Part shown: positions 47,201-55,600 of the stretch, piece after piece | Layout of the letters: each line of letters opens with the position of its first letter | How positions within the stretch are numbered: the stretch's first letter is position 1 | Assembly: GCA_021234535.1 (NCBI GenBank) | Contig: CM037850.1 | Location: forward strand, 14,236,114 to 14,300,113 | DNA length: 64,000 bases | Reading direction: 5' to 3' | Source: Stichopus chloronotus | Lineage: Eukaryota > Echinodermata > Holothuroidea > Aspidochirotida > Stichopodidae | Translations under genes and position numbers: made by a program | The notes under the pieces: model-generated | Database searches by the model: none | Told to the model about the DNA's origin: nothing | What the model saw: the letters and a program-made list of their open reading frames with translations, nothing else

Positions 47201-50179
47201 TTTTGAGTACATGTCCTAGTATCCTTTTAAAAGGTACACTAGTTAAATATTTCTTTCACAGGTTTTCCCTAAAAAGGACACACTAAGCAGTACAGGAATT
47301 TTGACTGATTTTCAGTTGGAGTTATAATAATTTCTCATTACATCTTCTTGTATACTTTGAAATGTTTCCATCATAAAAACACAAAGAGTAGTAGAAAATC
47401 GTGCCATTGTGAAGTAGCCTGCTGTTTTCCCAGCATAGCTTTGGCGTACTGAGGGCCTACTCTGCAATTTTCAGTGGTCATCATGATCATCATCAGTACA
47501 TCATAGTAATTCAGAAGGCATAAGCAATGTAGGCCTAGGTTAGGCTCTATAAGTACTTTAATAAAGGGTTCTTCAAATCCGTGTAACTTGACACATGTGA
47601 GAGGCTACTACTCTATGTTACAAGATGTTTACTTGTATTCATCTGTCTTGATGCAGCTATCTTAAAATAAAAAAGGTATAAAAAGTTTTCCAGGCCATTC
47701 TTTTGGAGGAATAAAAAAAGTACTTGGAGCAAAGTACACCTGTGAAAGTTACAGCAAAAAGTATGGGACAGAGGGTGGCCCAACTTTGGTAAAGGTTGGT
47801 CAACTTTAAGGCGTATTGTTGAATTGTGCAAAGGCATCTCTTTCTTGTTCAGACTTTTCTTTCCCTTTCTTTTGACGCAATCCAAATTTCATTCGAAGTA
47901 GAAGCAGATATGTGCTGTAGAGAGGGATTTATCAGAGACATACCTGCCAGTGAAAACAGAACTGAGTAGCTGTGGTCCCTATGGGCATTGAATGTGCTAT
48001 TTGCTTCTTAAATAAGGATGCAAAATGCAAAAAAATGCAAAATTTTGTGCCAGACTTGCTGTGATTGACCCTCCTGCTACTTAAGCTTATACTGCACACA
48101 TTCCTGTGGTCACATGCATACGTTTGTTAATCTTTTGGCCTACTCTTACTCACTCCCAATAATAACTCTTCTTGTCATTTTTTCCACAGCTGATACTTTA
48201 CAATCTTCTCAAAACAACTGGGGAAAACCTGCAACACCTAACCAATGGTTATGATCGTCAATGAACAATGCCAACCGCAAGTATCAAGTATAAACATGTA
48301 TAGGGATTACACACAGTGTATAAGCAGTGTTTGCGGGGTGTTTTCTTGTATTCGAGATTATACTTCTTTATACGCGTTTCAAGATTTCTATGCATTTTTC
48401 GAGCATATAAATGTCCAGTTATATGCAAAAGCTGTACTGTAACATTTTCAGTAATTGTAGAAATGCAAGTTACTGAAGCAATCCGAAGTCATTTTGCAGA
48501 CACATTATTGTTTGCAGGCCTAAGTATATATTTTTCCAATTAATATTGAACGTAGGATAGGCGGAGCATAGAATCTTGTGGAGACATGTTAAAATTTCTT
48601 TTCTTATGACATTTTCACATTGCCTTGATGTTTGACAGTAAAGGTGCAGGGGATAGTGAGTCTCTTGCAAACAGCTGTTCCTAGGCCTAGCTGTAGCTTT
48701 GGCTTATTTCCTAACTAAACTGAAACATAGCCACGACACTATCAGCATTGTTAAGGAGGGGGGCTGCAGTTATGAGTAGTACACAATACGTGCCACATTA
48801 GAATATTTTCCATTTTTGTGATGAATGCAAATGGAGGACTATAGTTCATTAGAGTTAGTCTCATTGTACCTACGCAACTGTACCTCAGTATTTTGCGATT
48901 TTGATATGCAAGGAACCCAAAATCTTTCAAGTACTTCTCCCCCTGGACACCCACAAGGGGTCCAACCATGGGGGCCCCCATGCTGATTTGTTCCCCCATT
49001 TCACATGCTCGATAGATACGCAAATGCTAGTGGAAAGTCTGAAGATTTTCAATCGCCCAATCGGTGTTCGCAGGAAATTGGGCAAGGTTTTCAAACATTG
49101 GGTTCACCTTCAAATGCTATGTTGAGTAATCAAAATGCCTTTGTTTTACATTGCTACATATTCAGACATTACTGTACCTGCCTTGGTGAGTTTAACTTTT
49201 CTAATAACTACCTGTGGAATAAATTAGGTTCAGAATTACCACGAGGATAGGCATACATCAAAATTACAATTTTCACAAATCGTTTTTACAAAATCGTCGT
49301 AAATTACTGCACATGAATCGTCATGATGTGGTTATAAAATCGGCCTTCTTTGAACAATTAAACATTGAAAAAAAAGTCACATCGCACTGCCACTCTTACA
49401 GGTAATTTGGAATCAAGAACACTAACTAGTAAGGTTACCATGTTTGCAAAGAAAAAAAAGGGATAGGCTGATATTTCACTCTTGCATTCCAATGTTAGGC
49501 TAGCATAAGGATGCTGGGAATGTTATTCTATGTCTACATTGAGGACTACTCAATATATCCATTTGGTTTTTATTTGCTATCGCAAATCTGATCTGTTTTG
49601 CAGTGGACGATTTTCCATCTGAGGGAAGGAACTCATTGTTACCAGCTTAAAGGACAAGTCTGTTACTTTCAATTGGCTGCAATGTAGGGGGATTTTGCAC
49701 CAACGACTTATGGACGAAGTAGATGAGTTGTGGACGACGATTGACAATTTGGACGTGAATGAGTGTCAACTTGGCCGAGACGGTACTGTAGTTTGTGAAT
49801 AGCGATTTTCTTAACCTACACTGAGCCTGACTGAGCTTAAAGTAGTCCTAGAGCTCATGCAATGCTTTCAGTGGCTACCTCGCCAAATGTTGGTCAACTT
49901 AGGCTTACACAGGCTTCACATGACACAGTGACTTCGTATTGGCCTGTGAGTGTGACTGTTTCTTATCATTACGAATACCAGTGTGGTGTGTGCGTAACGC
50001 TACGTAGGCCTAGCCTACTCCAGGTCCAAGCCTGAAGTTACCAACTAACGAGTAACGTAAACCAACACCGCAAGGCTTAACGTTAAATTCGGTGAATGGA
50101 AATTTATCAACCTTTCCCCTGGAGCATAGACTTGGCCACTTGTATTTTGATTCTTTAAACTGGTTCCAGATGCCGCCAT
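23194..50179 (-). CDS. MON1: Vacuolar fusion protein MON1 homologue, complete 14-exon gene model (545 codons)
   Basis: MON1 pairs with CCZ1 to form the guanine nucleotide exchange factor for Rab7. It acts on Rab5- and PI3P-positive endosomes and autophagosomes and drives their maturation and fusion with lysosomes. Exons, high to low coordinate: 50112-50179, 45310-45487, 43427-43586, 43008-43086, 39576-39662, 36445-36538, 33910-34024, 31094-31233, 30776-30857, 28277-28488, 26589-26767, 24963-25065, 23446-23541 and 23194-23238 (stop). All 13 junctions keep frame and total 545 codons, against about 550 in vertebrate MON1A/B. Residues 1-160 are an acidic, poorly conserved tail. The three longin domains follow. 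Landmarks include [111 protein letters not shown] and REEERLFIL near the stop. Only exon 1 and its weak donor (GTTGAT) are uncertain. One intron is GC-AG. Confidence 0.95.
23446..23541 (-). CDS. MON1: MON1 exon 13
   Basis: Phase 0 to 0, 32 codons, acceptor TTTCTGTAG|ATT and donor AAG|GTTGGT. It encodes [18 protein letters not shown] and KILKWIK, the conserved end of the third longin domain. Confidence 0.93.
24963..25065 (-). CDS. MON1: MON1 exon 12
   Basis: Phase 2 to 0, 103 bases. The acceptor follows a T-rich tract (TTCTTTCTTCAG|G) and the donor is TGG|GTAAGT. It encodes [20 protein letters not shown] and ends E-S-V-L-G-W, which continues into exon 13. Confidence 0.92.
25280..25681. mobile_element. 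hAT-like MITE in a MON1 intron
   Basis: The ends TAGGGGTCAACCGAT and ATCCGTTAACCACTA are inverted repeats with three or four differences over 15 bases. The flanking octamers GTGTTTAA and GTATTTAA match at seven of eight positions, the target duplication length of hAT transposons. The interior carries GATCGG/ATCGGATCGG-rich text and no open frame of note. It lies between MON1 exons 11 and 12. Confidence 0.75.
26589..26767 (-). CDS. MON1: MON1 exon 11
   Basis: Phase 0 to 2, 179 bases, acceptor TTTCACAG|AAA and donor AAAG|GTAAAC. It encodes [20 protein letters not shown], then [13 protein letters not shown] and [10 protein letters not shown], all conserved landmarks between the second and third longin domains. 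Confidence 0.94.
27986..28290 (-). repeat. Minisatellite made of the MON1 exon 10 5' splice site
   Basis: On the minus strand, exon 10 ends AAAATAGTAGAG|GTAAGAATAAAT (28277/28276). The same text recurs in the intron at about 51-base steps (28220, 28160, 28112, 28061, about 28010), with a last, shorter step to about 27988. AAAATAGTAGCTCTAGATAA and ACTAAAGT lie between copies. So the array has one real donor and about six near-copies; four keep GTAAGA or GTAAGT-like donors preceded by GAG or GAAG. Units are 48-60 bases long. Confidence 0.85.
28277..28488 (-). CDS. MON1: MON1 exon 10
   Basis: Phase 1 to 0, 212 bases, acceptor TTTCTCCAG|AT and donor GAG|GTAAGA. It encodes [15 protein letters not shown], then [22 protein letters not shown] and [12 protein letters not shown], covering the core of the second longin domain. 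The donor is the founder of the minisatellite just downstream. Confidence 0.95.
28619..28666 (-). other. Decoy exon: 26-base copy of the MON1 exon 9 acceptor and start
   Basis: Bases 28641..28666 are identical to 30840..30865, covering the acceptor TTTCACAG and the first 18 bases of exon 9. On the minus strand the copy runs from 28658 as GATTTGGTTTTTGCAATC and continues open to TTCTCAG|GTACTAAG, a plausible donor, at 28619. The resulting 40-base exon has phase 0 in and 1 out, exactly like exon 9, and encodes [13 protein letters not shown]. It could replace exon 9 without a frameshift but would lack the conserved [10 protein letters not shown] part. More likely it is a non-functional partial duplicate. 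Confidence 0.6.
30776..30857 (-). CDS. MON1: MON1 exon 9
   Basis: Phase 0 to 1, 82 bases, acceptor TTTTTCACAG|GAT and donor GCAG|GTAAGA. It encodes [20 protein letters not shown] and Y-I-L-H-P-A, a highly conserved strand-loop-strand of the second longin domain. Confidence 0.95.
31094..31233 (-). CDS. MON1: MON1 exon 8
   Basis: Phase 1 to 0, 140 bases, acceptor TTCTTCACAG|GA and donor AAG|GTAGGG. It encodes a linker, then [20 protein letters not shown] and R-D-V-I, matching the family's D-P-x-F-L-x-x-A-x-R-x-L-P-L block. Confidence 0.95.
32890..33390. repeat. Tandem TGACCTTTGACCTCC family array, three copies of about 144 bases
   Basis: CCCAGATGACCTTTGACCTC begins units at about 32908, 33053 and 33196. 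Each unit carries CACCAAAAA(T/C)GA(T/C)AGGG, CACACCTTCTCAATATGG, CATACCAAGTTTG(A/G)CTTT and GAGTTA(C/G)AGCGTACC(C/T)AAGC. The array ends in an (AC)n microsatellite and GACTGCATAGGTTCCTT, like other family copies. Each unit has a perfect DR1 motif (32912, 33057, 33200). It lies in a MON1 intron. Confidence 0.9.
33910..34024 (-). CDS. MON1: MON1 exon 7
   Basis: Phase 0 to 1, 115 bases, acceptor CACTCTGCAG|CTT and donor TCAG|GTCAGT. It encodes [20 protein letters not shown] and [10 protein letters not shown], the end of the first longin domain and the conserved NYDLR-LL box. Confidence 0.95.
34519..34728 (-). pseudogene. Possible Tc1-like transposase fragment
   Basis: A 69-codon minus-strand frame contains [19 protein letters not shown], which resembles the G-G-G-S-V-M-V-W-G-x-F-S block before the second catalytic aspartate of Tc1/mariner transposases, with substitutions. 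The flanks do not show other transposase motifs. I regard it as an old fragment at best. It lies in a MON1 intron. Confidence 0.25.
35220..35650. repeat. Degenerate minisatellite with TTTTAATAGTTGACCTTG motif
   Basis: Variants of TTTTAATAGTT(G/A)(A/G)C(C/T)TTG recur every 30-60 bases through this intronic stretch (for example about 35371, 35432 and 35495). Unit length is irregular. It is rich in TGACCT half-sites. Confidence 0.55.
36445..36538 (-). CDS. MON1: MON1 exon 6
   Basis: Phase 2 to 0, 94 bases, acceptor CTTTTCTCAG|G and donor CAG|GTAAGT. It encodes [20 protein letters not shown] and A-A-S-S, matching the '.ga.g..ivFv.rspL.LvavS' strand pair of the first longin domain. Confidence 0.93.
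37382..37438. repeat. Three perfect 19-base tandem copies
   Basis: TGAACACTGATATATCTCA is repeated three times head to tail with no mismatch, in a MON1 intron. Confidence 0.95.
38375..38828 (-). repeat. Dispersed repeat family 2, copy 2
   Basis: This is the partner of 11877..12288. The minus strand holds a 98-codon frame (38448..38744) with [17 protein letters not shown] and [12 protein letters not shown], both conserved in the other copy at protein level, though that copy has stops. This suggests a once-coding segment on the minus strand. I do not recognise the family. It lies in the MON1 intron between exons 5 and 6. Confidence 0.65.
39576..39662 (-). CDS. MON1: MON1 exon 5
   Basis: Phase 2 to 2, 87 bases, acceptor AATTTGTAG|G and donor CAG|GTGAGT. 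It encodes Y-G-N-E-D-K-L then [18 protein letters not shown], the helix of the first longin domain. Its first base completes the arginine codon opened at the GC donor of exon 4. Confidence 0.94.
41440..42740. repeat. Main array of the TGACCTTTGACCTCC repeat family with five perfect DR1 motifs
   Basis: Repeated phrases include GACCTCAAATGACCTTTGAC, CTCCACCAAAAACAATAG, ACTCAGTATG, CCTTCTTGAGATATC, TGTTTACAAGGTTTTCACAG and TTTGACC, at about 120-150-base steps. Two (AC)n-rich tails followed by CATCA(C)ATAGG-like text (about 42090 and 42700) suggest two adjacent insertions. Perfect TGACCTTTGACCT occurs at 41812, 41958, 42289, 42431 and 42583. The array is intronic, between MON1 exons 4 and 5. Confidence 0.9.
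43008..43086 (-). CDS. MON1: MON1 exon 4, with GC donor
   Basis: Phase 1 to 2, 79 bases, acceptor TGACTCAG|AT. It encodes [20 protein letters not shown] and K-P-I-Y-S, the conserved first strand of longin domain 1. The donor reads AAG|GCGAGT. The only nearby GT donor (CGA|GTAGAT, six bases on) would give phase 0 and make exon 5 read V-W-Q-stop, so the GC donor is required by the frame. Confidence 0.93.
43427..43586 (-). CDS. MON1: MON1 exon 3
   Basis: Phase 0 to 1, 160 bases, acceptor TTTGTTTATCAG|CCT and donor GAAG|GTATGA. It encodes an acidic, low-conservation linker rich in E, N and S, with a short basic patch, typical of the MON1 N-terminal tail before the first longin domain. Confidence 0.85.
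45310..45487 (-). CDS. MON1: MON1 exon 2
   Basis: Phase 2 to 0, 178 bases, acceptor TTCTTACATTCAG|T and donor ACG|GTTAGT. It encodes an acidic region starting [17 protein letters not shown]. The S-Y-(E/D)-D-L motif with following acidic residues is also present near the N-terminus of vertebrate MON1 proteins. Confidence 0.88.
45540..45740. repeat. Degenerate tandem repeat with CCACCCATGGTAGTAT motif
   Basis: CCACCCATGGTAGTATA, CCACCTATGGTTTAAACTGC, AATCATGGTAGTATAT, CCACCCATCGGTAA and CCACCCAGGGCAATATA recur at 45-65-base steps together with TGCATCACTG and CTGCA(C/T)ACTG. The copies are strongly diverged. Confidence 0.6.
46114..46834. mobile_element. 721-base DNA element with CAGGGAGGTGC inverted ends
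   Basis: The left end CAGGGAGGTGCGATTGA and the right end TCAATTGCACCTCCCTG are inverted copies of 17 bases with one mismatch. The interior has a 96-codon minus-strand open frame (46322..46612), which I cannot assign; it contains [25 protein letters not shown] ends are common in hAT elements, but the flanking octamers (TCTCTCGG and CTCTCTAT) do not match, so class and exact ends are open. Confidence 0.6.
49710..49787 (+). CDS. Candidate first coding exon of the plus-strand FLYWCH-like gene
   Basis: ATG 49710 opens [18 protein letters not shown], an acidic soluble N-terminus. Two donors are possible: GACG|GTACTG at 49782 (phase 1) or ACT|GTAGTT at 49787 (phase 0). Only the second fits the phase 0 start of the exon at 52503; the first would require an extra exon. 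It lies inside MON1 intron 1 on the opposite strand. No motif proves it is coding. Confidence 0.28.
50112..50179 (-). CDS. MON1: MON1 exon 1 with start codon
   Basis: ATG 50179 begins [12 protein letters not shown], 22 codons plus AG, ending at AAAG|GTTGAT. Joining AG to the T that starts exon 2 gives serine and an open frame into H-N-P-G-L. The phase is right and the ATG lies in CAAATATGGCGGC, a strong initiator context. The donor is weak, so an undetected intermediate exon cannot be excluded. Confidence 0.62.
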
Positions 50180-50183
50180 ATTT
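50172..50183 (-). promoter_or_regulatory. TISU/YY1-like element over the MON1 start codon
   Basis: The minus strand reads AAATATGGCGGC across the ATG, matching the known TISU consensus SAASATGGCGGC at 10 of 12 positions and the core of the YY1 site (ATGGCGGC). In animal genes this element combines transcription initiation with translation from very short 5' leaders, so the MON1 transcription start may be only 5-30 bases upstream. Confidence 0.5.
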
Positions 50184-51073
50184 GTAAATCATTCTTTCGT
50201 CTACAGCGATTTCCCGGAGTCAATGTAACACACCTAGCCTTACCATGGCCTGAGTTAAGTTAGGCCTTCAAGTGTAAGTAAATACTGTAGTGTAGCAGTT
50301 GTACGTGAGCTCGAGAGCCATAACTCAACGAATCAGACAAACAGACCTTGCCAAAGAAAAACTTATCCCCTGAAAAGGGTAGTAAGGTCAGCTGACCTTA
50401 TCCGGGTCGCGCAAGCAATAAGCAATGTGAGTTGATCATGGACTGAGTTCCATCACACACTGGACTGAAACCACAAAGTTCGGTATTTTGAAATAATTGT
50501 CCTTAATAATTGATCTAGTGCCTTTTTGGGTTCTGCTTGCTTGTTTTTTTTTTTTTAAATAAACTTCCAAATATCTTTGATTAAAAAGTAAAACACGACA
50601 AAAAAAGAAAGAACCCGTAGGCCTACTGGTTGGTACGCAGGGGCGATTCAGCGGGGCGAGGGAGGCCCGACGGGTCATTCTGTTACTCAGAATTTTGGCA
50701 CCCTGATAATATTATGGTCTCATATGGGTTACAGTGTATAACTAAGGCCAACTCTGAGCATTGCAAGGAGTATAATCCTCTGTGGTTACTCATGAGCACT
50801 ATTGAATAAGATTGCTAACTTCAGTCTATGTAATCAACGTCAGCGGGGTAACCAGGCCCAAGGAAAACCGTGCTTTGGCCACTCTCAAAGACTGAGACTC
50901 CAACTATAATTTTCCACGATCTCCTGCTTTTGTGCCATAGATCTGCACTGTTAGTGCCATGGTTGATTTGCATTTAGATATCATAAAACTGATACAAGAA
51001 ATGAGACATGATTGTTAAAAGAAACTCTGTTGGGGAAGGCAAACCGCCTCAGCTTAGAAAACTTCCCACTAAG
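50184..51073. other. MON1 upstream region, also intron of the plus-strand gene model
   Basis: The first few hundred bases should contain the MON1 promoter, including TCCGGGTCGCGC near 50400 and the palindrome-like GGTCAGCTGACC at 50387. A CAGGGGCGATTCAGCGGGGC fragment at about 50638 looks like the end of another hAT-type miniature element. No exon was recognised. Confidence 0.45.
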
Positions 51074-51820
51074 CAGTGACGGCGCAACGGGGGGGGGGGG
51101 GAGCACGAGGGGGATTTGCCCCCCCCCCCCGATTTTTCCTTGCCCCCCAGTTGCCCCCCAGTTGCTCTCATCCTTCCTAATCAGATCTTGTACTCATCCA
51201 AAATTAATTTAATCACAAAACTATGTATTGGCATTGGACTGAATAAGAACAGCTTCCGGGGAACCATGATTGATAAATGACTAATTTATGTTACACAGGC
51301 TGCCAGTTTTATATCATGCCCATAGCCACTTCAACAGTAGGCCAGCCTGATCAGACCAATTTTCTGTGGAATGTTTACCGTCCAGCATAAGGGAAGGGCG
51401 GGTAGGTGGTTGTTTTCCTAAATATAGGAATGTCGTTGTTTTCCTAAATATAGGAATGGAATGGAAGTGTACGTAGCCTACGGTGGCACCGCGTAAATGT
51501 GAAAGAGTACCCCCAAAGAAAAAAGTTGGGAACCTTGGAGTACGGTCAACCGAAAAAATGAATAATATAAAAATAAATAATATACCTCTCTTTGGACTCT
51601 ATTTTCCACCCAGAGATATGCTTAAACCTCAGAGCTTCCGGGGGCTTCGCCCCTAGACCCCACCAGGGGCCCTAAGGCGGCCCCCTGGACCCCACCCTCA
51701 AGGCCTCGCGCTTCGCGCTCGGTTTCGCGCTGCCCGCGAAAATCGTTGCCTCCCCGAACATTTTCCTCTGCCCTCAGTTTGCCCCCCCCCCCCAAGTCTG
51801 ACATTACGGCGCCGACACTG
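51074..51820 (+). mobile_element. hAT-like non-autonomous element, family 1 copy B, perfect 8-base target duplication
   Basis: The ends are CAGTGACGGCGC and GCGCCGACACTG. The flanks are CCACTAAG on both sides (51066..51073 and 51821..51828), a perfect 8-base duplication diagnostic of hAT-type insertion. The 3' half, from AAGTTGGGAACCTTGGAGTA onward, is close to copy A (3779..4190). Relative to A there are about 335 additional bases near 51165..51510. No transposase is encoded. Confidence 0.9.
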
Positions 51821-51828
51821 CCACTAAG

Positions 51829-52136
51829 ATCAGTTGTTTATTCATTTTTTTTACCTGGATAGCCTGAGGGGTATAGGCTGGGATGAGGATCGAGGCTGGG
51901 ATGGCAGGTTAAAAAAAACAATAAAATGAAATAAACAAATATCTGGAAGGGTCTAAGAATACAAGAATCACCAAGGAGATAAAAATAAAACCGTCACTTT
52001 TAAAAAAATAGGAGTATCCAAATCTAGAACCAAATGCATCATAAATGCCCCATTTAGCATCTAGCCCACCATACCTTAGCAAAAATTTTCCAAGGGGAGG
52101 GGCCCCCTCTTCTGATAAATCCTGAATCCGCCACTG
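51829..52136. mobile_element. Probable second hAT-like end nested at the same target
   Basis: The segment ends ATCCGCCACTG, the inverse of the common hAT terminus CAGTGGCGGAT. It is followed by CCACTAAA (52137..52144), a third near-copy of the CCACTAAG octamer. Its own left terminus is not visible, so it is either a truncated element or the displaced right half of a composite insertion. Confidence 0.5.
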
Positions 52137-52502
52137 CCACTAAAACTCTCGCTTCTATCTGTCATAGTGTAGTTTTCAAAGATGTTGTACGTAGCTTCCA
52201 GACACGAATCAAATGTAACATGTTAATTTCTTCGTTAGCTGATTAAACTAAAGTATCCTGCAAGGAAATCGTTATGTATATAGAACACGTACAAATCGTT
52301 CAAGTGTTTAATACAGGCAGTAGGCTAATTTTATATAGGACTATACTTACTAGTGTAGTTAGTAGTAGTTAAGCTAAAGTTGGTTGCCACTTCACACCAA
52401 AATAAGCAGCAGAGATCAGCTAATGATATGTAAAGAGAAATGTAACGATGTCACGAGAGAAACTTATATGTTTTGTTAACATCTGTGCCCCATATTCTAC
52501 AG

Positions 52503-52675
52503 ACTAAGGCCTTACAATCAGTTAGCAGAAATTATTATGAAAGCCTCATGCAAGTAAAATTGAAAGTCTTTACTTCAGGAATAGTTGAATTAAGTAATCG
52601 TTGGATAACGTTTATCAACCACCAAGAATTCATTTTTCTTAGAAGAAGCATAGATTATTCCGAACCAGTAGGCAG
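52503..52675 (+). CDS. FLYWCH-like gene, internal exon a
   Basis: Acceptor CATATTCTACAG|ACT (phase 0) and donor GGCAG|GTAGGC (phase 2), 57 codons plus two bases. Amino-acid composition is protein-like, with balanced charge and aromatic residues. It would supply the F, L and F/Y positions of the finger. Confidence 0.5.
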
Positions 52676-55600
52676 GTAGGCCTTTTAGTTTACATAGGCC
52701 TACATACATCTTCAAAGAAAGTGTATTAAAAAAGATTTGAATGAAAATGCCCCAACCAAGCATTGTTTGTACAACTGAACATGACTTAACAAAGTTTAAT
52801 GACTCAACAAAGTTTAAATGAGGACTTTGATTTCAAAGAAAAACAATGACTTCTGGTATTAATTGCCACTGTGTTCGTGGCATTTTGATAACCTTGAAGC
52901 AATCGGAAATCTTTCTTGATCTAAGAAGTCTTTCTTGAAATGGCTTCTTGAAAAGCTTATTTAAGATATAACATGTATAGCTTGATACCATCTAAGCAGG
53001 GAACCACAATCGGTTGATGCGTACATCGTAAGAGAAAATCGCAGTATTTAGAAGGAAGCACTTCGCACCTTTCTTTTCAGCCTTACAAATAACATTCAAG
53101 AGGAAAAAAATTACTTTGTGATGTAAGATACTCTAGGCACGATTTATGTGGAGAGTCATCATCCGTTGCCCCAGGTCAGTACAGAACAATGGTACGCTTG
53201 ATGTGTTTAGCAATTTGAATGGAATTTCACGTACTGGTTATTTGAGCTGGAATTGGCCACTTCAGAGGTGACCACTATGCAAAAGAGTGAAATTCATTTC
53301 AAAAAGAGTGCGCTCAGGGCCCACTCCTAGTAAGAGTGAATTTTACCCAGAATGGAGTGACAATTCAATCCAAAGGGAGAAATATTCCACACATTTTTTT
53401 CATCCATTTTATTTCTTTTTTTAGTTGATTTACATGTAGGTGCAATGACTGCGTTGTGCCCAAGTTCACCGAGAGTCTGATTTAAGCATGGGTCAGTAGG
53501 GTGAGTGCCCATGGGGTCTCACATAAAGGGCCCTCTACAAAATAACATTCTTCTGTTTGGGCGGGGGTAGAGCACTCCAGACATCAGTGAATTCAAGGGT
53601 ACCACAGAAAAGATCCAGCATAATTGTGGATCACCTTAGTTTCGGCTGTCTTGCAAAAGTACAAGGCTGCACTAAAGATCGATTCCGTCTGACCGTGAAC
53701 TGATCTAGACAAAATTTAAATACCATTTCTTGTTGCCAGAGCATACGTCGGAACAGCCTCAAAATATAGTCGAAAGGTCTCAACCCCCCCCCCCCCCCCC
53801 CCTTTCCTCATTGGTAAATCCATTTCTCAGCTAAGAGAGGACGTACTTTTGTTCGATACAGTTCACCATTTTACATTTTTATTCTTGTTTTTTAAATCAA
53901 TAACAGATTTTTACCTATTAAAATATTTATGTAATCAGCAAGTTGATATTTTTTTTGGTTGCAAGATTAATGATCAGGTTCAAGATCGATTACAACGAAT
54001 AGAGCTATCATCCTTAATGGCTTATCTATTTCTTTATTAGTTTTGTGCGTAATATAACTATAATGTTTAGTGCACTAATCGTTCTTTGTCACAGAAAACA
54101 TGTTTTGAACATTTATAAGAGTCAGTTTACAGATTGAATTATTTGTAGAAGCGTGTATAAACTATACTGATGGCTTTGCATGAATAGGACCTTACTAAAT
54201 ATTGCTCGTAAAATAACATATGTAAGTAGCTTTTATTTTTCATTTTTGAAAATCTATAGGGGTTGCATGGTCACCAAGCAGAGTTCTTCTTCATAACCAA
54301 ATATAAAAGAAATATTACAAATATGCAGTAACAGGCGATTAACATGACAGCCGTCATTTCTTTACATGAATTTATTTGTAACATGAATAATTAATTAAAT
54401 AGCTATTTCCGTTGAGTCGATTCTTACACAAATGTAGATTTCAAAGTCGAATTAAGTGGGTTGCTGAAAGTAACGTACATCTGGTAGCCATGCAACCCTT
54501 TATATTTCAAGTAATGACACAAAACCTGAACTACCAATACACTGTACATTAACAAAGTAACAGCATTTTTTGGCAAATAAAAGTTAATATTGTAAACTTG
54601 AGGAATAATCTAATAGTCAATATTATGTAATGATATATAGTAATGTTATAATGTAGTGATTCTTCTATGATTATTTAAAAAATGTTACCAATCTTGAAAA
54701 AATGGAACAAACATTAGAGATCACACTATCTGACATATCAAGATAATGTTTGTGTTGTAGCACTTAAATGTTTCATTTGTGGATATGTGTGAGAAAGGAA
54801 GAGCATTAATTCATGTTAATCATGTGGAGTTGTCATTCGATATAAATATTGACAATGACACAGTTTATTTCCATCCACTTAGAAAACAAAACATATAGCA
54901 GCCAGACAAAGGTAAATGCAATGTAAATATTTACATAATACATATTTTACGTTTGTCTTGAACATTTTTGAGATGTGATGGAAAAGGAGAAAACTGAAGT
55001 ATAATACTTATAAAGTGTTTTCCCCTGCATAACTTATTTACACGAAATTTAGAAAAGGGGTTAGATAGCAAAGATAGCAACTTATCACTAACACCAAAAG
55101 AAGACACTAGAGTACACAAGGAAAGAAAAAGAAGAAATCAGCAAAAGGAGGGGAAAAAATAAATTAGGCCAGTACACTCTTTCAGAAATCAGCTACATAA
55201 CCAAAGAAACGAGATATAAGTTAATTGTGAAAATTTTGTGATGACAATAACCTTTCCTTACGCCTTATTTTAAAAAGAGAGAGGGTTTTACATTGTTTGA
55301 TACTGTCATCGAGTGAATTCCATAGTTTGACTCCTGAGGTGGAAATACACAACTGTTTTTTCTTTGTTCTTACATAATTTTGTTTAAAGTTGTTCTTTTA
55401 TCTTGTGTTATATCTGTCAATACATATACATATGGTATACCTTAAACATAAATACTCCAATACTGAAATCTATAATTTGGGCTTGTAACATATGAAAAAG
55501 TCCAGCCGTGTGATCTAAGAAATTTGCTTTACATACAATACGAATGACCTTTTTTTTTGTTTAGAAATAATGGGGTAATATTAGATTTGAAAGTATTTCC

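Larger units (their letters stand above)
45488..50111. other. MON1 intron 1: repeats and no clear minus-strand exon
   Basis: It holds a degenerate repeat (45540..45740), a transposon with inverted ends (46114..46834) and GC-rich transposon-like text near 48740..49130, including ACACCCACAAGGGGTCC. The antisense candidate exon at 49710 is also here. A donor-like CAG|GTATGT at about 47952 (minus) could end an alternative 5' exon. Read into exon 2, that frame hits a stop ten codons upstream with no ATG. Confidence 0.5.

Noticed and set aside
47950..48010. Alternative MON1 5' exon ending CAG|GTATGT
   Set aside because: The splice phase would fit exon 2, but the frame is closed by TAG ten codons upstream with no ATG. 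It could only be a non-coding leader exon.
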